A stretch of 64,000 bases of DNA from Clostridiales bacterium UBA2432 (lineage in GTDB: Bacteria > Bacillota > Clostridia > Lachnospirales > Vallitaleaceae). The notes under the pieces are model-generated. The model was not told the origin of the DNA, searched no databases, and saw nothing but the letters and a program-made list of their open reading frames with translations. Numbering within the stretch: the stretch's first letter is position 1; the number at the start of each line of letters is the position of its first letter. The DNA lies in contig DDQW01000031.1 in the NCBI GenBank assembly GCA_002342805.1, positions 1 through 64,000 on the forward strand, in the 5' to 3' direction. Below, in pieces: positions 8,282-17,128 of the stretch. Position numbers and translations under genes: made by a program.

Positions 8282-8461
8282 TTATGCTTCTTCTACTTTG
8301 ACTAAGTGACTGATTTGATTAACCATTCCTCTTATAGCATTATTGTCTTTTTGAACAACCGTTTTATGAAGCTTAGTCAAGCCTAGCGCTTCAGCTGTTA
8401 ATCTATGCTTAGGTTTGGCACCAATGGTTGATTTTACTAAAGTAATCTTTAATTCTGCCAT
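8282..8461 (-). CDS. rpmD: 50S ribosomal protein L30
   Basis: A 59-residue gene. From the ATG at 8461 the translation starts MAELKITLVKSTIGAKPKHR and ends SHLVKVEEA followed by TAA, a complete L30. It lies 12 bases after rpsE and 25 before rplO, exactly where rpmD is expected in the spc operon. Confidence 0.97.
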   Translation of the reverse strand: MAELKITLVKSTIGAKPKHRLTAEALGLTKLHKTVVQKDNNAIRGMVNQISHLVKVEEA

Positions 8462-8473
8462 TATTGCTTCCTC

Positions 8474-8983
8474 CTAACCTAAAATTTCACTAACGGTTTT
8501 GCCTCTTAATTGACTTACCTTCTCAGGAGTCTTTAATTCTGACAAACCTTTAATTGTCGCAGTTACGACATTGTTTTTATTATTTGAGCCCAAAGATTTT
8601 GTACGAATGTTTCTCACGCCGGCAAGTTCAAGTACAGCACGTGCAGGACCACCTGCGATAACTCCTGTACCTTCAGGAGCTCTCTTAAGTAATACGCTTG
8701 CACTACCGAATGTTCCTAACCAATCATGAGGAATACTTGCGTTCTCATCTAATGGTACTTCGATTAAATTTTTCTTTGCGTCTTGAATTCCTTTACGAAT
8801 CGCTTCAGGAATCTCAGTTGCTTTACCTACACCAGCGCCTACATGACCTTCTTTATCACCAACAACGACTAAAGCTGCAAATCTGAAGTTACGTCCACCT
8901 TTTACAACTTTTGTTACACGTCGGATGGTAACAACTGTTTCTTCTAGGTCTAAATTGCTGGCATCTATTAAATTCTTTCGCAT
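8474..8983 (-). CDS. rpsE: 30S ribosomal protein S5
   Basis: Small-subunit protein at the mRNA entry side, involved in decoding fidelity and helicase activity; 169 residues. The N-terminal double-stranded-RNA-binding domain includes VVKGGRNFRFAALVVVGD and the C-terminal domain ends with the standard helix. The loop VVKGGR, where spectinomycin-resistance changes occur in other bacteria, appears wild type. It is followed at 12 bases by rpmD. Confidence 0.98.
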   Translation of the reverse strand: MRKNLIDASNLDLEETVVTIRRVTKVVKGGRNFRFAALVVVGDKEGHVGAGVGKATEIPEAIRKGIQDAKKNLIEVPLDENASIPHDWLGTFGSASVLLKRAPEGTGVIAGGPARAVLELAGVRNIRTKSLGSNNKNNVVTATIKGLSELKTPEKVSQLRGKTVSEILG

Positions 8984-8996
8984 AGTTTTGCCTCCT

Positions 8997-9353
8997 TTAG
9001 AATTTTAATCCTGCTTCTCTTGCAGCATCAGCTAATGATTTGATTTTACCATGATATATGTAACCGCCACGGTCGAATACAACCGCTTCAATATTTGCCT
9101 CAAGAGCTTTTTTAGCAATTGCTTCACCAACGGAAACGGCAGCTGCTATGTCATTTGATTTTTCAAGACCAAGATCCTTTGAGGATGCAGAAACAAGTGT
9201 ATGACCTTTTGTGTCATCAATAATTTGTGCATAAATGTGACTATTACTTCTATATACAGATAAACGTGGTCTTTCAGGTGTTCCTGAAAATCTATTACGT
9301 AATTTTTTATGCTTTTTGATGCGAACGCTTGTTCTTGATGCTTTTTTTATCAT
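8997..9353 (-). CDS. rplR: 50S ribosomal protein L18
   Basis: Binds 5S rRNA together with L5 to build the central protuberance. The 118 residues have a basic N-terminal arm (RTSVRIKKHKKLRNRFSGT) and the conserved RPRLSVYRSNSHIYAQIIDD and VVFDRGGYIYHGKIKSLADAAREAGL. It sits between rplF and rpsE in normal spc order. Confidence 0.98.
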   Translation of the reverse strand: MIKKASRTSVRIKKHKKLRNRFSGTPERPRLSVYRSNSHIYAQIIDDTKGHTLVSASSKDLGLEKSNDIAAAVSVGEAIAKKALEANIEAVVFDRGGYIYHGKIKSLADAAREAGLKF

Positions 9354-9374
9354 CTTGGATTCACCCCTTTTCTA

Positions 9375-9914
9375 TTATTTACCAGTTTTTCCTTCTTTAC
9401 GACGGATAACTTCATCAGCATACTTAACACCTTTACCTTTATATGGCTCTGGTGGTCTCTTGAATCTGATCTCGGCTGCATATTGACCAACTTTTTCTTT
9501 GCTCATACCTTTAACGATAATCACATTTTGGCCTTCAACAACTGATTCAATACCTTCTGGGTCTTCCATCTCAACTGGATGTGAGTATCCTAATGATAAC
9601 ACAAGCTTGTTACCTTGCTTTGCAGCTCTGTAACCAACGCCATTAATTTCAAGTTTCTTTTCATAACCATCTGTCACACCAACAATCATATTATACACTA
9701 AAGTTCGTGTTAAGCCATGTAAAGATTTCATTTTTTTAAGATCATTGGGGCGTGTGACAACTACTTCAGCTCCATTAACTTCTACATTCATTTCTGGTAC
9801 TAAAGTTCTCTCAAGCGTTCCTTTTGGACCTTTTACAGTAATTACATTACCATCTGCTAATTTAACTTCAACACCTGCCGGAATTGCAACAGGTTGTCTT
9901 CCAATTCTTGACAT
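9375..9914 (-). CDS. rplF: 50S ribosomal protein L6
   Basis: Large-subunit protein near the factor-binding site, 179 residues, built of two repeated domains. The N-terminal MSRIGRQPVAIPAGVEV and the C-terminal signature RPPEPYKGKGVKYADE are diagnostic. It follows rpsH after a 77-base spacer, in which I see no gene or clear signal other than the ribosome site. Confidence 0.98.
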   Translation of the reverse strand: MSRIGRQPVAIPAGVEVKLADGNVITVKGPKGTLERTLVPEMNVEVNGAEVVVTRPNDLKKMKSLHGLTRTLVYNMIVGVTDGYEKKLEINGVGYRAAKQGNKLVLSLGYSHPVEMEDPEGIESVVEGQNVIIVKGMSKEKVGQYAAEIRFKRPPEPYKGKGVKYADEVIRRKEGKTGK

Positions 9915-9991
9915 TATATTTCCTCCTAATCGGTTACATTATGATTCATCTTATATGACATCTGAGTCACGACGAATCTTTTCACCTTAAT

Positions 9992-10393
9992 CTACCATAC
10001 AAAGGCGATTACTTCGCCACCAACATTAAGTTCACGTGCCTCTTTATCTGTAACTACACCTTTATTTGTTGAAATAATTGCTGTTCCAAGACCACCTAGT
10101 ACTTTAGGAAGTTCATCTTTGTTTGCGTAAACACGTAAACCAGGCTTGGAAATTCGCTTGATTCCGGAAATAACTTTTTCGTTTTTACTCTCTCCATATT
10201 TTAATTCAATACGAAGGTTTACGAAATCTCCGGCTTTGACTTCTTTATATCCTTTGACGTATCCTTCTTTCGCTAAAATATTAGCGATTGCAAGTTTCAT
10301 CGTAGAATTTGGTACTTCTATAAAATCATGCTTAGCTACATTACCATTTCTGATTCTTGTAAGCATATCTGCGATTGGATCACTCATTGACAT
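9992..10393 (-). CDS. rpsH: 30S ribosomal protein S8
   Basis: Primary 16S rRNA binder in the central domain; in E. coli S8 is the translational repressor of the spc operon. The 133 residues include the conserved SDPIADMLTRIRNGN and the C-terminal LNVGGEVIAFVW. Two in-frame ATGs lie two codons apart; the first (10393) has GGAGGA eight bases upstream and is preferred. Confidence 0.98.
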   Translation of the reverse strand: MSMSDPIADMLTRIRNGNVAKHDFIEVPNSTMKLAIANILAKEGYVKGYKEVKAGDFVNLRIELKYGESKNEKVISGIKRISKPGLRVYANKDELPKVLGGLGTAIISTNKGVVTDKEARELNVGGEVIAFVW

Positions 10394-10417
10394 AGTATTG
10401 TTCCTCCTTCCTAAAAT

Positions 10418-10603
10418 TTACCAACTAGCTTTTCTAACGCCAGGGATTTGTCCTTTATATGCTAATTCACGGAAACATATTCTACAAATTCCGTATTTTT
10501 TTAAAACTGAATGTGGACGTCCACATATTCTACAACGTGTATAAGCTCTAGATGAAAACTTAGGTGTACGTTGTTGTTTTATTTTCATGGATGTTTTTGC
10601 CAT
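10418..10603 (-). CDS. rpsZ: 30S ribosomal protein S14, zinc-binding type Z
   Basis: A 61-residue S14 of the short zinc-binding type (C+). The cysteine pairs CRIC (near 24-27) and CRIC (near 40-43) form the zinc ribbon. Firmicutes often keep a second, zinc-free rpsN elsewhere; none is in this window. It lies between rplE and rpsH in the spc operon. Confidence 0.97.
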   Translation of the reverse strand: MAKTSMKIKQQRTPKFSSRAYTRCRICGRPHSVLKKYGICRICFRELAYKGQIPGVRKASW

Positions 10604-10618
10604 GCTTGCTCCTCCTTA

Positions 10619-11158
10619 TTACTTTCTAAACGGCATTCCGAATAAAGTTAACAATTCACGTGCTTCCTCGTCAGTATTTGCAGTTGTTACAAAAATGACG
10701 TCCATTCCTCGAATCTTATCGATTTTATCATACTCGATTTCAGGGAAAATGATTTGTTCTTTAAGCCCTAAAGCATAATTACCTCTACCGTCAAAAGCAT
10801 TTGGATTAACTCCTCTAAAGTCACGTACTCGAGGTAACGCAAGATTCACTAATCTATCCAAGAAGTCGTACATACGCTTACCACGTAATGTCACTTTACA
10901 TCCAATATTCATTCCTTCACGCACTTTGAAGACAGCTACAGATTTCTTAGCTTTTGTAATTAATGGTTTCTGTCCTGCAATCTTAGTTAAATCACCAACA
11001 GCGTTGTCAAGAATTTTTGCATTTTCTTTCGCTTCTCCGACACCCATGTTGATAACAATTTTTTCGATTTTAGGAACTTCCATGATACTTTTATATTCAA
11101 ATTTTTTCATCATTGCATCTTTGATTTCATCATTATACGTTTCAATAAGTCTACTCAC
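10619..11158 (-). CDS. rplE: 50S ribosomal protein L5
   Basis: 5S rRNA-binding protein that contacts P-site tRNA, 179 residues. The conserved VPKIEKIVINMGVGEA, KKSVAVFKVREGMNIGCKVT and the C-terminal TTANTDEEARELL identify it. It sits 24 bases downstream of rplX and 15 upstream of rpsZ. Confidence 0.98.
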   Translation of the reverse strand: MSRLIETYNDEIKDAMMKKFEYKSIMEVPKIEKIVINMGVGEAKENAKILDNAVGDLTKIAGQKPLITKAKKSVAVFKVREGMNIGCKVTLRGKRMYDFLDRLVNLALPRVRDFRGVNPNAFDGRGNYALGLKEQIIFPEIEYDKIDKIRGMDVIFVTTANTDEEARELLTLFGMPFRK

Positions 11159-11182
11159 TTAGGTAACCTCCTTTCGATTGAA

Positions 11183-11521
11183 TTATTTATCAATAACTTC
11201 GCCAGTTGTTTTTGCTACACGTTTACGAACGTTTTTCGTCTTGCCATTACGCTCTTCTTGCTCAACTTTGATGCCAAGTTTTGTAGGTTTACCTTTGTGT
11301 ACATACATAACGTTTGATGCATCAATGAATGCTTCTTGGTGCATGATTCCACCCTGTTGATTTGCTGCACTAGGCTTAGCATGTTTCGTTACTTTGTTCA
11401 CGCCTTGCACTAATACTTTGTTGCTCTTACGATCAACTTCAACAATTTTACCTTCTTTACCTTTATCTTTACCAGCTCTTACAATGACTGTATCACCGGT
11501 TTTTAATTTTGTATTTGCCAA
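11183..11521 (-). CDS. rplX: 50S ribosomal protein L24, TTG start
   Basis: Assembly-initiator protein binding the 5' end of 23S rRNA, with an N-terminal KOW motif (GDTVIVRAGKDKGKEGKI). The frame is open from a GTG at 11530, but that GTG is part of the ribosome site GGAGGTG. The likely start is TTG at 11521, six bases after the ribosome site, giving 112 residues beginning M-ANTKLKTGD, the family length. A TTG start is unusual among these ribosomal genes. Confidence 0.95.
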   Translation of the reverse strand: MANTKLKTGDTVIVRAGKDKGKEGKIVEVDRKSNKVLVQGVNKVTKHAKPSAANQQGGIMHQEAFIDASNVMYVHKGKPTKLGIKVEQEERNGKTKNVRKRVAKTTGEVIDK

Positions 11522-11534
11522 TGGGTACACCTCC

Positions 11535-11903
11535 TTATAGTACTTCTGGTGCTAACGATAATATTTTCATGTATTTCTTTTCTCTTAATTCTCTAGCAAC
11601 CGGTCCAAATATACGTGTTCCTCTTGGGCTCATATCATCTTTAAGAATGACTGCTGCGTTTTGATCAAATTTTATGTATGAACCGTCTTTACGACGTGCA
11701 CCTTTTACTGTTCTTACAACTACGGCTTTAACCACATCACCTTTTTTTACAACGCCACCTGGTGTTGCATCTTTAACAGTCGCGACAATGACATCTCCGA
11801 TAGCTGCATATCTTCTCGTTGAGCCGCCTAACACACGAATACAAAGAAGTTCTTTTGCTCCTGTGTTATCAGCAACTTTAAGTCTTGACTCTTGTTGAAT
11901 CAT
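11535..11903 (-). CDS. rplN: 50S ribosomal protein L14
   Basis: Large-subunit interface protein, 122 residues, contacting 16S helix 44 and the factor site. The sequences MIQQESRLKVADNTGAKELL and DNTGAKELLCIRVLGGSTRR are nearly invariant. It begins the spc operon after rpsQ, with a 21-base spacer that contains no terminator, so S10 and spc are likely co-transcribed. Confidence 0.98.
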   Translation of the reverse strand: MIQQESRLKVADNTGAKELLCIRVLGGSTRRYAAIGDVIVATVKDATPGGVVKKGDVVKAVVVRTVKGARRKDGSYIKFDQNAAVILKDDMSPRGTRIFGPVARELREKKYMKILSLAPEVL

Positions 11904-11924
11904 ACTTAAACCTCCTTCTGCTAT

Positions 11925-12182
11925 CTACTTAGCTTTCTCTACGATTTGAATCAAGCGCCATCTTTTATCTTTAGAGATCGGCTTTGTTTCCATTACTTTT
12001 ACACGGTCTCCGATTTGGCATTCATTGTTCTCATCATGAGCTTTCAATTTATATGTTCTTTTTATAACCTTACCATATAAAGGATGTTTTACACTGTTAA
12101 CAACCTCTACCACGATAGTTTTGTCCATTTTATCACTAGATACTCGACCAACACGAGTTCTTCTAAGATTTCTTTCTGACAT
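11925..12182 (-). CDS. rpsQ: 30S ribosomal protein S17
   Basis: OB-fold primary binder of the 16S 5' domain, 85 residues. The motif GRVSSDKMDKTIVVEV and HPLYGKVIKRTYKLKAHDE are typical. It is the last gene of the classical S10 operon, 23 bases after rpmC. Confidence 0.98.
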   Translation of the reverse strand: MSERNLRRTRVGRVSSDKMDKTIVVEVVNSVKHPLYGKVIKRTYKLKAHDENNECQIGDRVKVMETKPISKDKRWRLIQIVEKAK

Positions 12183-12205
12183 TGTATTGCCTCCCTTCGC
12201 GATTA

Positions 12206-12415
12206 TTACTTGGCAGCTTTCAATTGTTCAGTCATAACCGTTTGAATTCTTGCAATAGTTTTACGAACCTCTGTTATACGACTTGTGTTATCAAGTTGGT
12301 TCGTAGCATTTTGAAATCTAAGGTTGAACAATTCTTTTTTTGCCGTTACTAATGCTTCTTGCAGCTCAGCTGCTGATTTATTTCTTAAGTCTTCTAATTT
12401 TTTAGTAGATTTCAC
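12206..12415 (-). CDS. rpmC: 50S ribosomal protein L29, GTG start
   Basis: Two-helix protein at the polypeptide exit tunnel, where it helps dock trigger factor and SRP; 69 residues. The conserved ELFNLRFQNATNQLDNTSRI is present. The start codon is GTG and overlaps the rplP stop as TAGTG, so translation is coupled to rplP. Confidence 0.97.
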   Translation of the reverse strand: MKSTKKLEDLRNKSAAELQEALVTAKKELFNLRFQNATNQLDNTSRITEVRKTIARIQTVMTEQLKAAK

Positions 12416-12843
12416 TATTGTTCACCGCCTTCTAAATCTGCTCTAGAAACGATTTTACACTTAACAGGCAATTTGTGCATTGCAAGTCTAAGGGCTTCTC
12501 GAGCTACTTCTTCAGGTACTCCAGCAACTTCGAACATTACACGTCCTGGTTTAACAACCGCTACCCAGTACTCAGGTGATCCTTTACCGGAACCCATACG
12601 TGTTTCAGCTGGTTTTGATGTAACTGGTTTATCTGGGAAAATTTTAATCCAAACTTTACCACCACGCTTCATATAACGAGTCATCGCTATACGAGCAGCT
12701 TCTATTTGATTTGACTTGATCCATACAGGCTCAGTCGCAACTAATCCGAATTCACCAAGTACTAATTTATTACCGCGTAAGGCTTTCCCTTTCATACGAC
12801 CACGGAATTGCTTACGACGCTTGACTCTTTTTGGCATTAACAT
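12415..12843 (-). CDS. rplP: 50S ribosomal protein L16
   Basis: A-site-proximal large-subunit protein, 142 residues, needed for tRNA accommodation. The start MLMPKRVKRRKQFRGRMKG and the conserved GSGKGSPEYWVAVVKPG are diagnostic. The start ATG overlaps the rpsC stop as TAATG; a second in-frame ATG lies two codons later, but the first matches family practice. Confidence 0.98.
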   Translation of the reverse strand: MLMPKRVKRRKQFRGRMKGKALRGNKLVLGEFGLVATEPVWIKSNQIEAARIAMTRYMKRGGKVWIKIFPDKPVTSKPAETRMGSGKGSPEYWVAVVKPGRVMFEVAGVPEEVAREALRLAMHKLPVKCKIVSRADLEGGEQ

Positions 12844-13499
12844 TACGCATTTCTCCCTTCTTTACTAGCTTTTGCTGGAAGAACTTCACCATGATAAATC
12901 CAAACTTTAACACCGATTTTACCATATGTTGTATTTGCTTCTGCAAATCCATAATCAATATCTGCTCTTAAAGTTTGAAGTGGAATTGTACCTTCATTGT
13001 AACTTTCAACTCTTGCCATTTCGGCTCCGCCTAAACGACCTGAACAAGTCACTTTGATACCTTTTGCTCCTGATTTAAGTGCACGTCCCATAACTTGCTT
13101 CATAGCACGTCTGAAAGCTACACGATTTTCAAGTTGTAACGCTACGTTTTCAGATACTAATTGAGAATCTTTTTCTGGGCGTTTTACTTCTTGAATATTT
13201 ATAATAACTTTACTTGATGTCATTTCTTGAACTTCTTTACGTAATGCATCAATCGCTGAACCACCTTTACCGATTACGATACCTGGTTTCGCTGTATGAA
13301 TATCAATCTTCAATCTCTCTGAAGCTCTTTCTATTTCAATTCTTGATACTCCTGCTTGATAAAGCTTTTTCTTCAAGAATTTTCTTATTTCATAATCTTC
13401 AACTAAGAAATCTGCATAGTCCTTCTCAGCGTACCATTTTGAATCCCAGTCTTTGATAACGCCGACACGTAAACCGTGAGGATTAACTTTTTGACCCAT
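12843..13499 (-). CDS. rpsC: 30S ribosomal protein S3
   Basis: Head protein forming the mRNA entry tunnel, 218 residues. It has an N-terminal type II KH domain with the GxxG loop (PGIVIGKGGSAIDALRKEV) and a C-terminal domain with GRLGGAEMAR. It follows rplV by 16 bases and overlaps rplP by one base. Confidence 0.98.
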   Translation of the reverse strand: MGQKVNPHGLRVGVIKDWDSKWYAEKDYADFLVEDYEIRKFLKKKLYQAGVSRIEIERASERLKIDIHTAKPGIVIGKGGSAIDALRKEVQEMTSSKVIINIQEVKRPEKDSQLVSENVALQLENRVAFRRAMKQVMGRALKSGAKGIKVTCSGRLGGAEMARVESYNEGTIPLQTLRADIDYGFAEANTTYGKIGVKVWIYHGEVLPAKASKEGRNA

Positions 13500-13515
13500 G
13501 CTTTACCTCCTTTAC

Positions 13516-13902
13516 CTATCTTTCATTTAAGATGATTGTTATATGACTAGTTTTCTTTTCTATTTTAAACGCACGACCTTGAGCTCTTGGTCGAATACGC
13601 TTCATTGTTGGTCCTTTGTTTGCAAAACACTCTGCAATGTAAAGTGTTGATGGATCAAGATTATTATTGTTTTCTGCATTTGCAATCGCTGACTTTAATA
13701 ATTTCTCAATTACACGAGCACCTTTTCTTGGAGTATATGCTAAAATCCCAAGTGCTGTGGCAACATCTTTACCTTTGACTGTATCTAAAACTTGCTTAGC
13801 TTTAGTTGGCGATACGCGAGCGAATGAAACTTTAGCTTTAGGTCTTGTATCTTTGTTCGCATTTCTTTCTCGTTTTATCTGACTTCTATGTCCTTTAGCC
13901 AT
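13516..13902 (-). CDS. rplV: 50S ribosomal protein L22
   Basis: Exit-tunnel protein whose beta-hairpin lines the constriction, 128 residues. The conserved VSPTKAKQVLDTVKGK, the ANAENN helix and the hairpin RIRPRAQGRAFKIEKKTSHI are all present and complete, with no deletion of the type associated with macrolide resistance. It carries an unusual basic N-terminal stretch of about 20 residues. Confidence 0.97.
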   Translation of the reverse strand: MAKGHRSQIKRERNANKDTRPKAKVSFARVSPTKAKQVLDTVKGKDVATALGILAYTPRKGARVIEKLLKSAIANAENNNNLDPSTLYIAECFANKGPTMKRIRPRAQGRAFKIEKKTSHITIILNER

Positions 13903-13922
13903 TGTTTATAGCCTCCTTTCGC

Positions 13923-14201
13923 TTATCGTTTTGTTTTCTTCTCGTCTTTACCGTGGCCTCTATAGCTACGAGTTAAAACGAATTCACCAAGTTTATGTCC
14001 AACCATGTCTTCACTAATATATACCGGAACATGTTTTCTGCCGTCATGTACAGCAATTGTATGTCCAACCATTTCAGGGAAGATCGTAGAACGTCTTGAC
14101 CAAGTTTTAATTACTTGTTTATTTCCACTTTCGTTTGCTTCTCTTACTTTTTTGAGTAAGTGATCATCAGCGAAAGGTCCTTTTTTCAATGAACGTGCCA
14201 T
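13923..14201 (-). CDS. rpsS: 30S ribosomal protein S19
   Basis: Head protein that works with S13, 92 residues. The N-terminus MARSLKKGPFADDHLLKKV and the motif WSRRSTIFPEMVGHTIAVH are nearly invariant. It lies between rplB and rplV. Confidence 0.98.
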   Translation of the reverse strand: MARSLKKGPFADDHLLKKVREANESGNKQVIKTWSRRSTIFPEMVGHTIAVHDGRKHVPVYISEDMVGHKLGEFVLTRSYRGHGKDEKKTKR

Positions 14202-14217
14202 TTACGAAAACCTCCTT

Positions 14218-15054
14218 CTATTTGTTTCCACCGCGTTTTCTTACAATATATTTATTGGATTGTTTTTTCTTCTTACGAGTCTTAAGACCAAGTGCAGGTT
14301 TACCCCATGGAGTCATCGGACTTGGACGACCAATTGGCGCTTTACCTTCACCACCACCATGTGGATGGTCATTCGGGTTCATAACAGAACCACGTACAGT
14401 TGGGCGAATACCCATATGACGCTTACGTCCCGCTTTACCAATTGTTACAAGTTCATGATCAATATTACCAACTTGTCCAAGTGTTGCTTTACATTCGATT
14501 GGTACCATACGCATTTCGCCTGATGGTAAACGAAGTGTTGCAAACTTGCCTTCTTTTGCCATTAATTGAGCTACATTACCTGCTGAACGAACAAGCTGTC
14601 CACCTTTTCCAGGCTTCATTTCAATATTGTGAATTTGAGAACCTACCGGAATGTTTGCTAATGGTAACGCATTACCAATACGAACCTCTGCAGTCGCTCC
14701 ACTCATTAATGTGTCACCTACAGATAATTTGTTTGGTGCTAAAATATAACTTTTTTCACCATCTGCATAAACAATTAATGCAATATTGGCTGTTCTGTTT
14801 GGATCATATTCAATAGCAGTTACTTTCGCCGGAATACCATCTTTATTACGTTTGAAGTCAATCATTCTATATTTAATCTTATGTCCGCCACCACGATGTC
14901 TTACTGTTATTTTGCCTTGATTATTACGTCCAGAATTCTTTTTCAGACTTACTACAAGTGATTTTTCAGGACTTTTCTTAGTAATCTCAGAAAAATCTGA
15001 TGAAGTCATGTGTCTTCTGGAAGGTGTATATGGGTTGTACTTTTTGATACCCAT
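14218..15054 (-). CDS. rplB: 50S ribosomal protein L2
   Basis: Required for subunit association and peptidyl-transferase activity, 278 residues. The conserved HRGGGHKIKYRMIDFKRNKD, the histidine-containing loop PNDHPHGGGEGKAPIGRPSP and the basic C-terminal tail are all present. A 63-base spacer separates it from rplW; I see no promoter or terminator there. Confidence 0.99.
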   Translation of the reverse strand: MGIKKYNPYTPSRRHMTSSDFSEITKKSPEKSLVVSLKKNSGRNNQGKITVRHRGGGHKIKYRMIDFKRNKDGIPAKVTAIEYDPNRTANIALIVYADGEKSYILAPNKLSVGDTLMSGATAEVRIGNALPLANIPVGSQIHNIEMKPGKGGQLVRSAGNVAQLMAKEGKFATLRLPSGEMRMVPIECKATLGQVGNIDHELVTIGKAGRKRHMGIRPTVRGSVMNPNDHPHGGGEGKAPIGRPSPMTPWGKPALGLKTRKKKKQSNKYIVRKRGGNK

Positions 15055-15117
15055 TATGCCACTCCTTTCCTATTACATATATTACCACACTACCGTGTGT
15101 GTCACTTACTTGATGGA

Positions 15118-15417
15118 TTACATTCCATCAAAGAATTCGATTTCTTCGCTCTCTTCAGTTAAAGTTACAATCGCTTTTTTAACTTTTGATGTTTTACCAA
15201 CCGTTGTTCCACGACGTTTCTTCTTACCGCCTTGGTTCATTGTGTTGACTTTTAAAACTTTTGTTCCTTTAAACATTTTTTCAACTGCTTCTCGTATTTG
15301 TACTTTAGTTGCTTCAGGGTGAACTTTGAAAGTATATTTCTTGTCGCCCATAGCTTCCATACTTTTCTCTGTGATTACAGGTTTAAGCAGTACGTCATAG
15401 TAAGAAAGGTTTGCCAT
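15118..15417 (-). CDS. rplW: 50S ribosomal protein L23
   Basis: Exit-site protein and docking point for trigger factor and SRP, 99 residues. The core LLKPVITEKSMEAMGDKKYTF and VNTMNQGGKKKRRG are typical. The start overlaps the rplD stop as TAATG. Confidence 0.97.
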   Translation of the reverse strand: MANLSYYDVLLKPVITEKSMEAMGDKKYTFKVHPEATKVQIREAVEKMFKGTKVLKVNTMNQGGKKKRRGTTVGKTSKVKKAIVTLTEESEEIEFFDGM

Positions 15418-16037
15418 TATGCGTACACCTCCTCAATTGTTGCTACTGCATTTTTAGTTACGATACATACATCGTATTTTAATAGATCATATACGTTGAT
15501 TGTATTTGTCGTAGCCGTTTTGACAGTAGGAATGTTTCTCGCTGATAACACGACATTTTTCTCTTCATTGTTAAGAACAATTAATGCTTTTCCTACTTTA
15601 AGATTTGCTAATACGTTAACCATATTTTTTGTCTTAACTTCGTCAAGCTTTAATTCATCAACAACAATGAACTTTTGGTCATTAACTTTTGCTGATAAGG
15701 CAGATTTTAATGCAATTCTACGCTCTTTTTTGTTCATTTTCTTTGAATAATCACGTGGTTTTGGTGCAAATACAACACCGCCGCCTTTCCATTGAGGAGA
15801 ACGAATAGAACCTTGTCGAGCACGACCTGTTCCTTTTTGTCTCCATGGTTTAGCGCCTCCACCTCTTACTTCTGCTCGCGTCAATGTACTTTGTGTTCCT
15901 TGACGTTTGTTAGCAAGTTGTGTTACGACAGCTCTATGTAATAAGTTTTTATTGACATCTACGCCAAACACTGCATCATTTAATTCAAGTTCTTCTACTT
16001 GTTGTCCTTGCATATTATAAACAGCAACTTTAGCCAT
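15417..16037 (-). CDS. rplD: 50S ribosomal protein L4
   Basis: Tunnel protein, 206 residues, with the extended loop VRGGGAKPWRQKGTGRARQG that reaches the tunnel wall. In E. coli L4 represses the S10 operon by binding its leader; whether this holds here is unknown, but a structured leader is present upstream of rpsJ. It is 23 bases downstream of rplC. Confidence 0.98.
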   Translation of the reverse strand: MAKVAVYNMQGQQVEELELNDAVFGVDVNKNLLHRAVVTQLANKRQGTQSTLTRAEVRGGGAKPWRQKGTGRARQGSIRSPQWKGGGVVFAPKPRDYSKKMNKKERRIALKSALSAKVNDQKFIVVDELKLDEVKTKNMVNVLANLKVGKALIVLNNEEKNVVLSARNIPTVKTATTNTINVYDLLKYDVCIVTKNAVATIEEVYA

Positions 16038-16060
16038 TAGTTTTCCTCCTTCCTGAAAGC

Positions 16061-16690
16061 TTAGGCCTTAACGGCATCTCTCAATGTAACGATAGATTTT
16101 TTAGGGCCTGGTACCGCGCCTTTAACAAGAATAAGGTTTTTCTCTGCGTCAACTCGTACTATTTCTAAGTTTTGAATTGTAACCGCTTCAGATCCCATAT
16201 GTCCTGCTAATTTCTTACCTTTGAATACACGTCCCGGATAAGATGCATTACCCATAGAACCAGCTTGTCTATGATACTTAGAACCATGAGACATAGGACC
16301 TCTTGATTGATTGTGACGCTTAATCGCACCTTGGTATCCTTTACCTTTGGACGTACCTGATACATCAATTGTATCTCCTGCCGCAAAGATATCAGCTAAT
16401 ATTTCTTGTCCGACTACATACTCTTCTGAATTGTCTAAACGGAACTCTTTCACAAAACGCTTAAATGCTACTCCTGCTTTGTTAAAGTGTCCTTGTTCCG
16501 GTTGTGTTGTGTGCTTTTCAGTTTTATCCATAAAACCGATTTGAACTGCACTGTAACCGTCGTTATCTACTGTCTTAACTTGAGTTACTGCACATGGGCC
16601 TGCTTGAAGCACTGTTACAGGCACTAAAGAACCGTCTTCTGCAAATATTTGCGTCATGCCGATCTTTTTAGCAATCATTGCTTTTTTCAT
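16061..16690 (-). CDS. rplC: 50S ribosomal protein L3
   Basis: Early-assembly protein near the peptidyl-transferase centre, 209 residues. The start at 16690 (MKKAMIAKKIGMTQIFAEDG) has AGGAGGTG at the correct distance; a 12-codon upstream extension of the open frame has no support. The central loop with KGKGYQGAIKRH and HGSKYHRQAGS is typical. A 94-base spacer separates it from rpsJ. Confidence 0.98.
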   Translation of the reverse strand: MKKAMIAKKIGMTQIFAEDGSLVPVTVLQAGPCAVTQVKTVDNDGYSAVQIGFMDKTEKHTTQPEQGHFNKAGVAFKRFVKEFRLDNSEEYVVGQEILADIFAAGDTIDVSGTSKGKGYQGAIKRHNQSRGPMSHGSKYHRQAGSMGNASYPGRVFKGKKLAGHMGSEAVTIQNLEIVRVDAEKNLILVKGAVPGPKKSIVTLRDAVKA

Positions 16691-16784
16691 TCTTGCACCT
16701 CCTGATTTTTCTACAGCGGAATACATATTACTGCATTCATTCTAGACGGGTGTAAGCTACCTTCGTCTATTTTTACTGTGTTCA

Positions 16785-17096
16785 TTATTTTACATCTACT
16801 TTGATATCTACACCAGCTGGTAACTCTAAACGCATTAATGCGTCAACAGTTTTTGCTGTTGGCAAATTGATATCGATTAATCTTTTGTGAGTTCTTCTTT
16901 CGAATTGCTCTCTGGAATCTTTGTACTTATGTACTGCTCTAAGAATTGTTACGATTTCTTTCTTAGTTGGTAATGGAATCGGTCCACTTACCTTAGCTCC
17001 AGTTTTCTTTGCTGTTTCAATAATCTTTTGTGATGATTGATCGATTAATTGGTGATCGTATGCCTTTAAGCTAATTCGCATTTTTTGTGTTGCCAT
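16785..17096 (-). CDS. rpsJ: 30S ribosomal protein S10 (NusE)
   Basis: Head protein and, as NusE, a transcription antitermination factor that links NusG to the ribosome. The start at 17096 gives 103 residues beginning MATQKMRISLKAYDHQLID, the family length; an 18-codon open extension upstream would run through the AAGGAGG ribosome site. It is the first gene of the S10 operon, behind a promoter and a strongly folded leader. Confidence 0.98.
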   Translation of the reverse strand: MATQKMRISLKAYDHQLIDQSSQKIIETAKKTGAKVSGPIPLPTKKEIVTILRAVHKYKDSREQFERRTHKRLIDINLPTAKTVDALMRLELPAGVDIKVDVK

Positions 17097-17128
17097 AAAA
17101 AAAGCCGCCTCCTTTTCGTACTTGTTGT

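Noticed and set aside
11522..11530. GTG at 11530 as start of rplX
   Set aside because: The GTG is part of the GGAGGTG ribosome site; the TTG at 11521 has correct spacing and gives the family-typical N-terminus.
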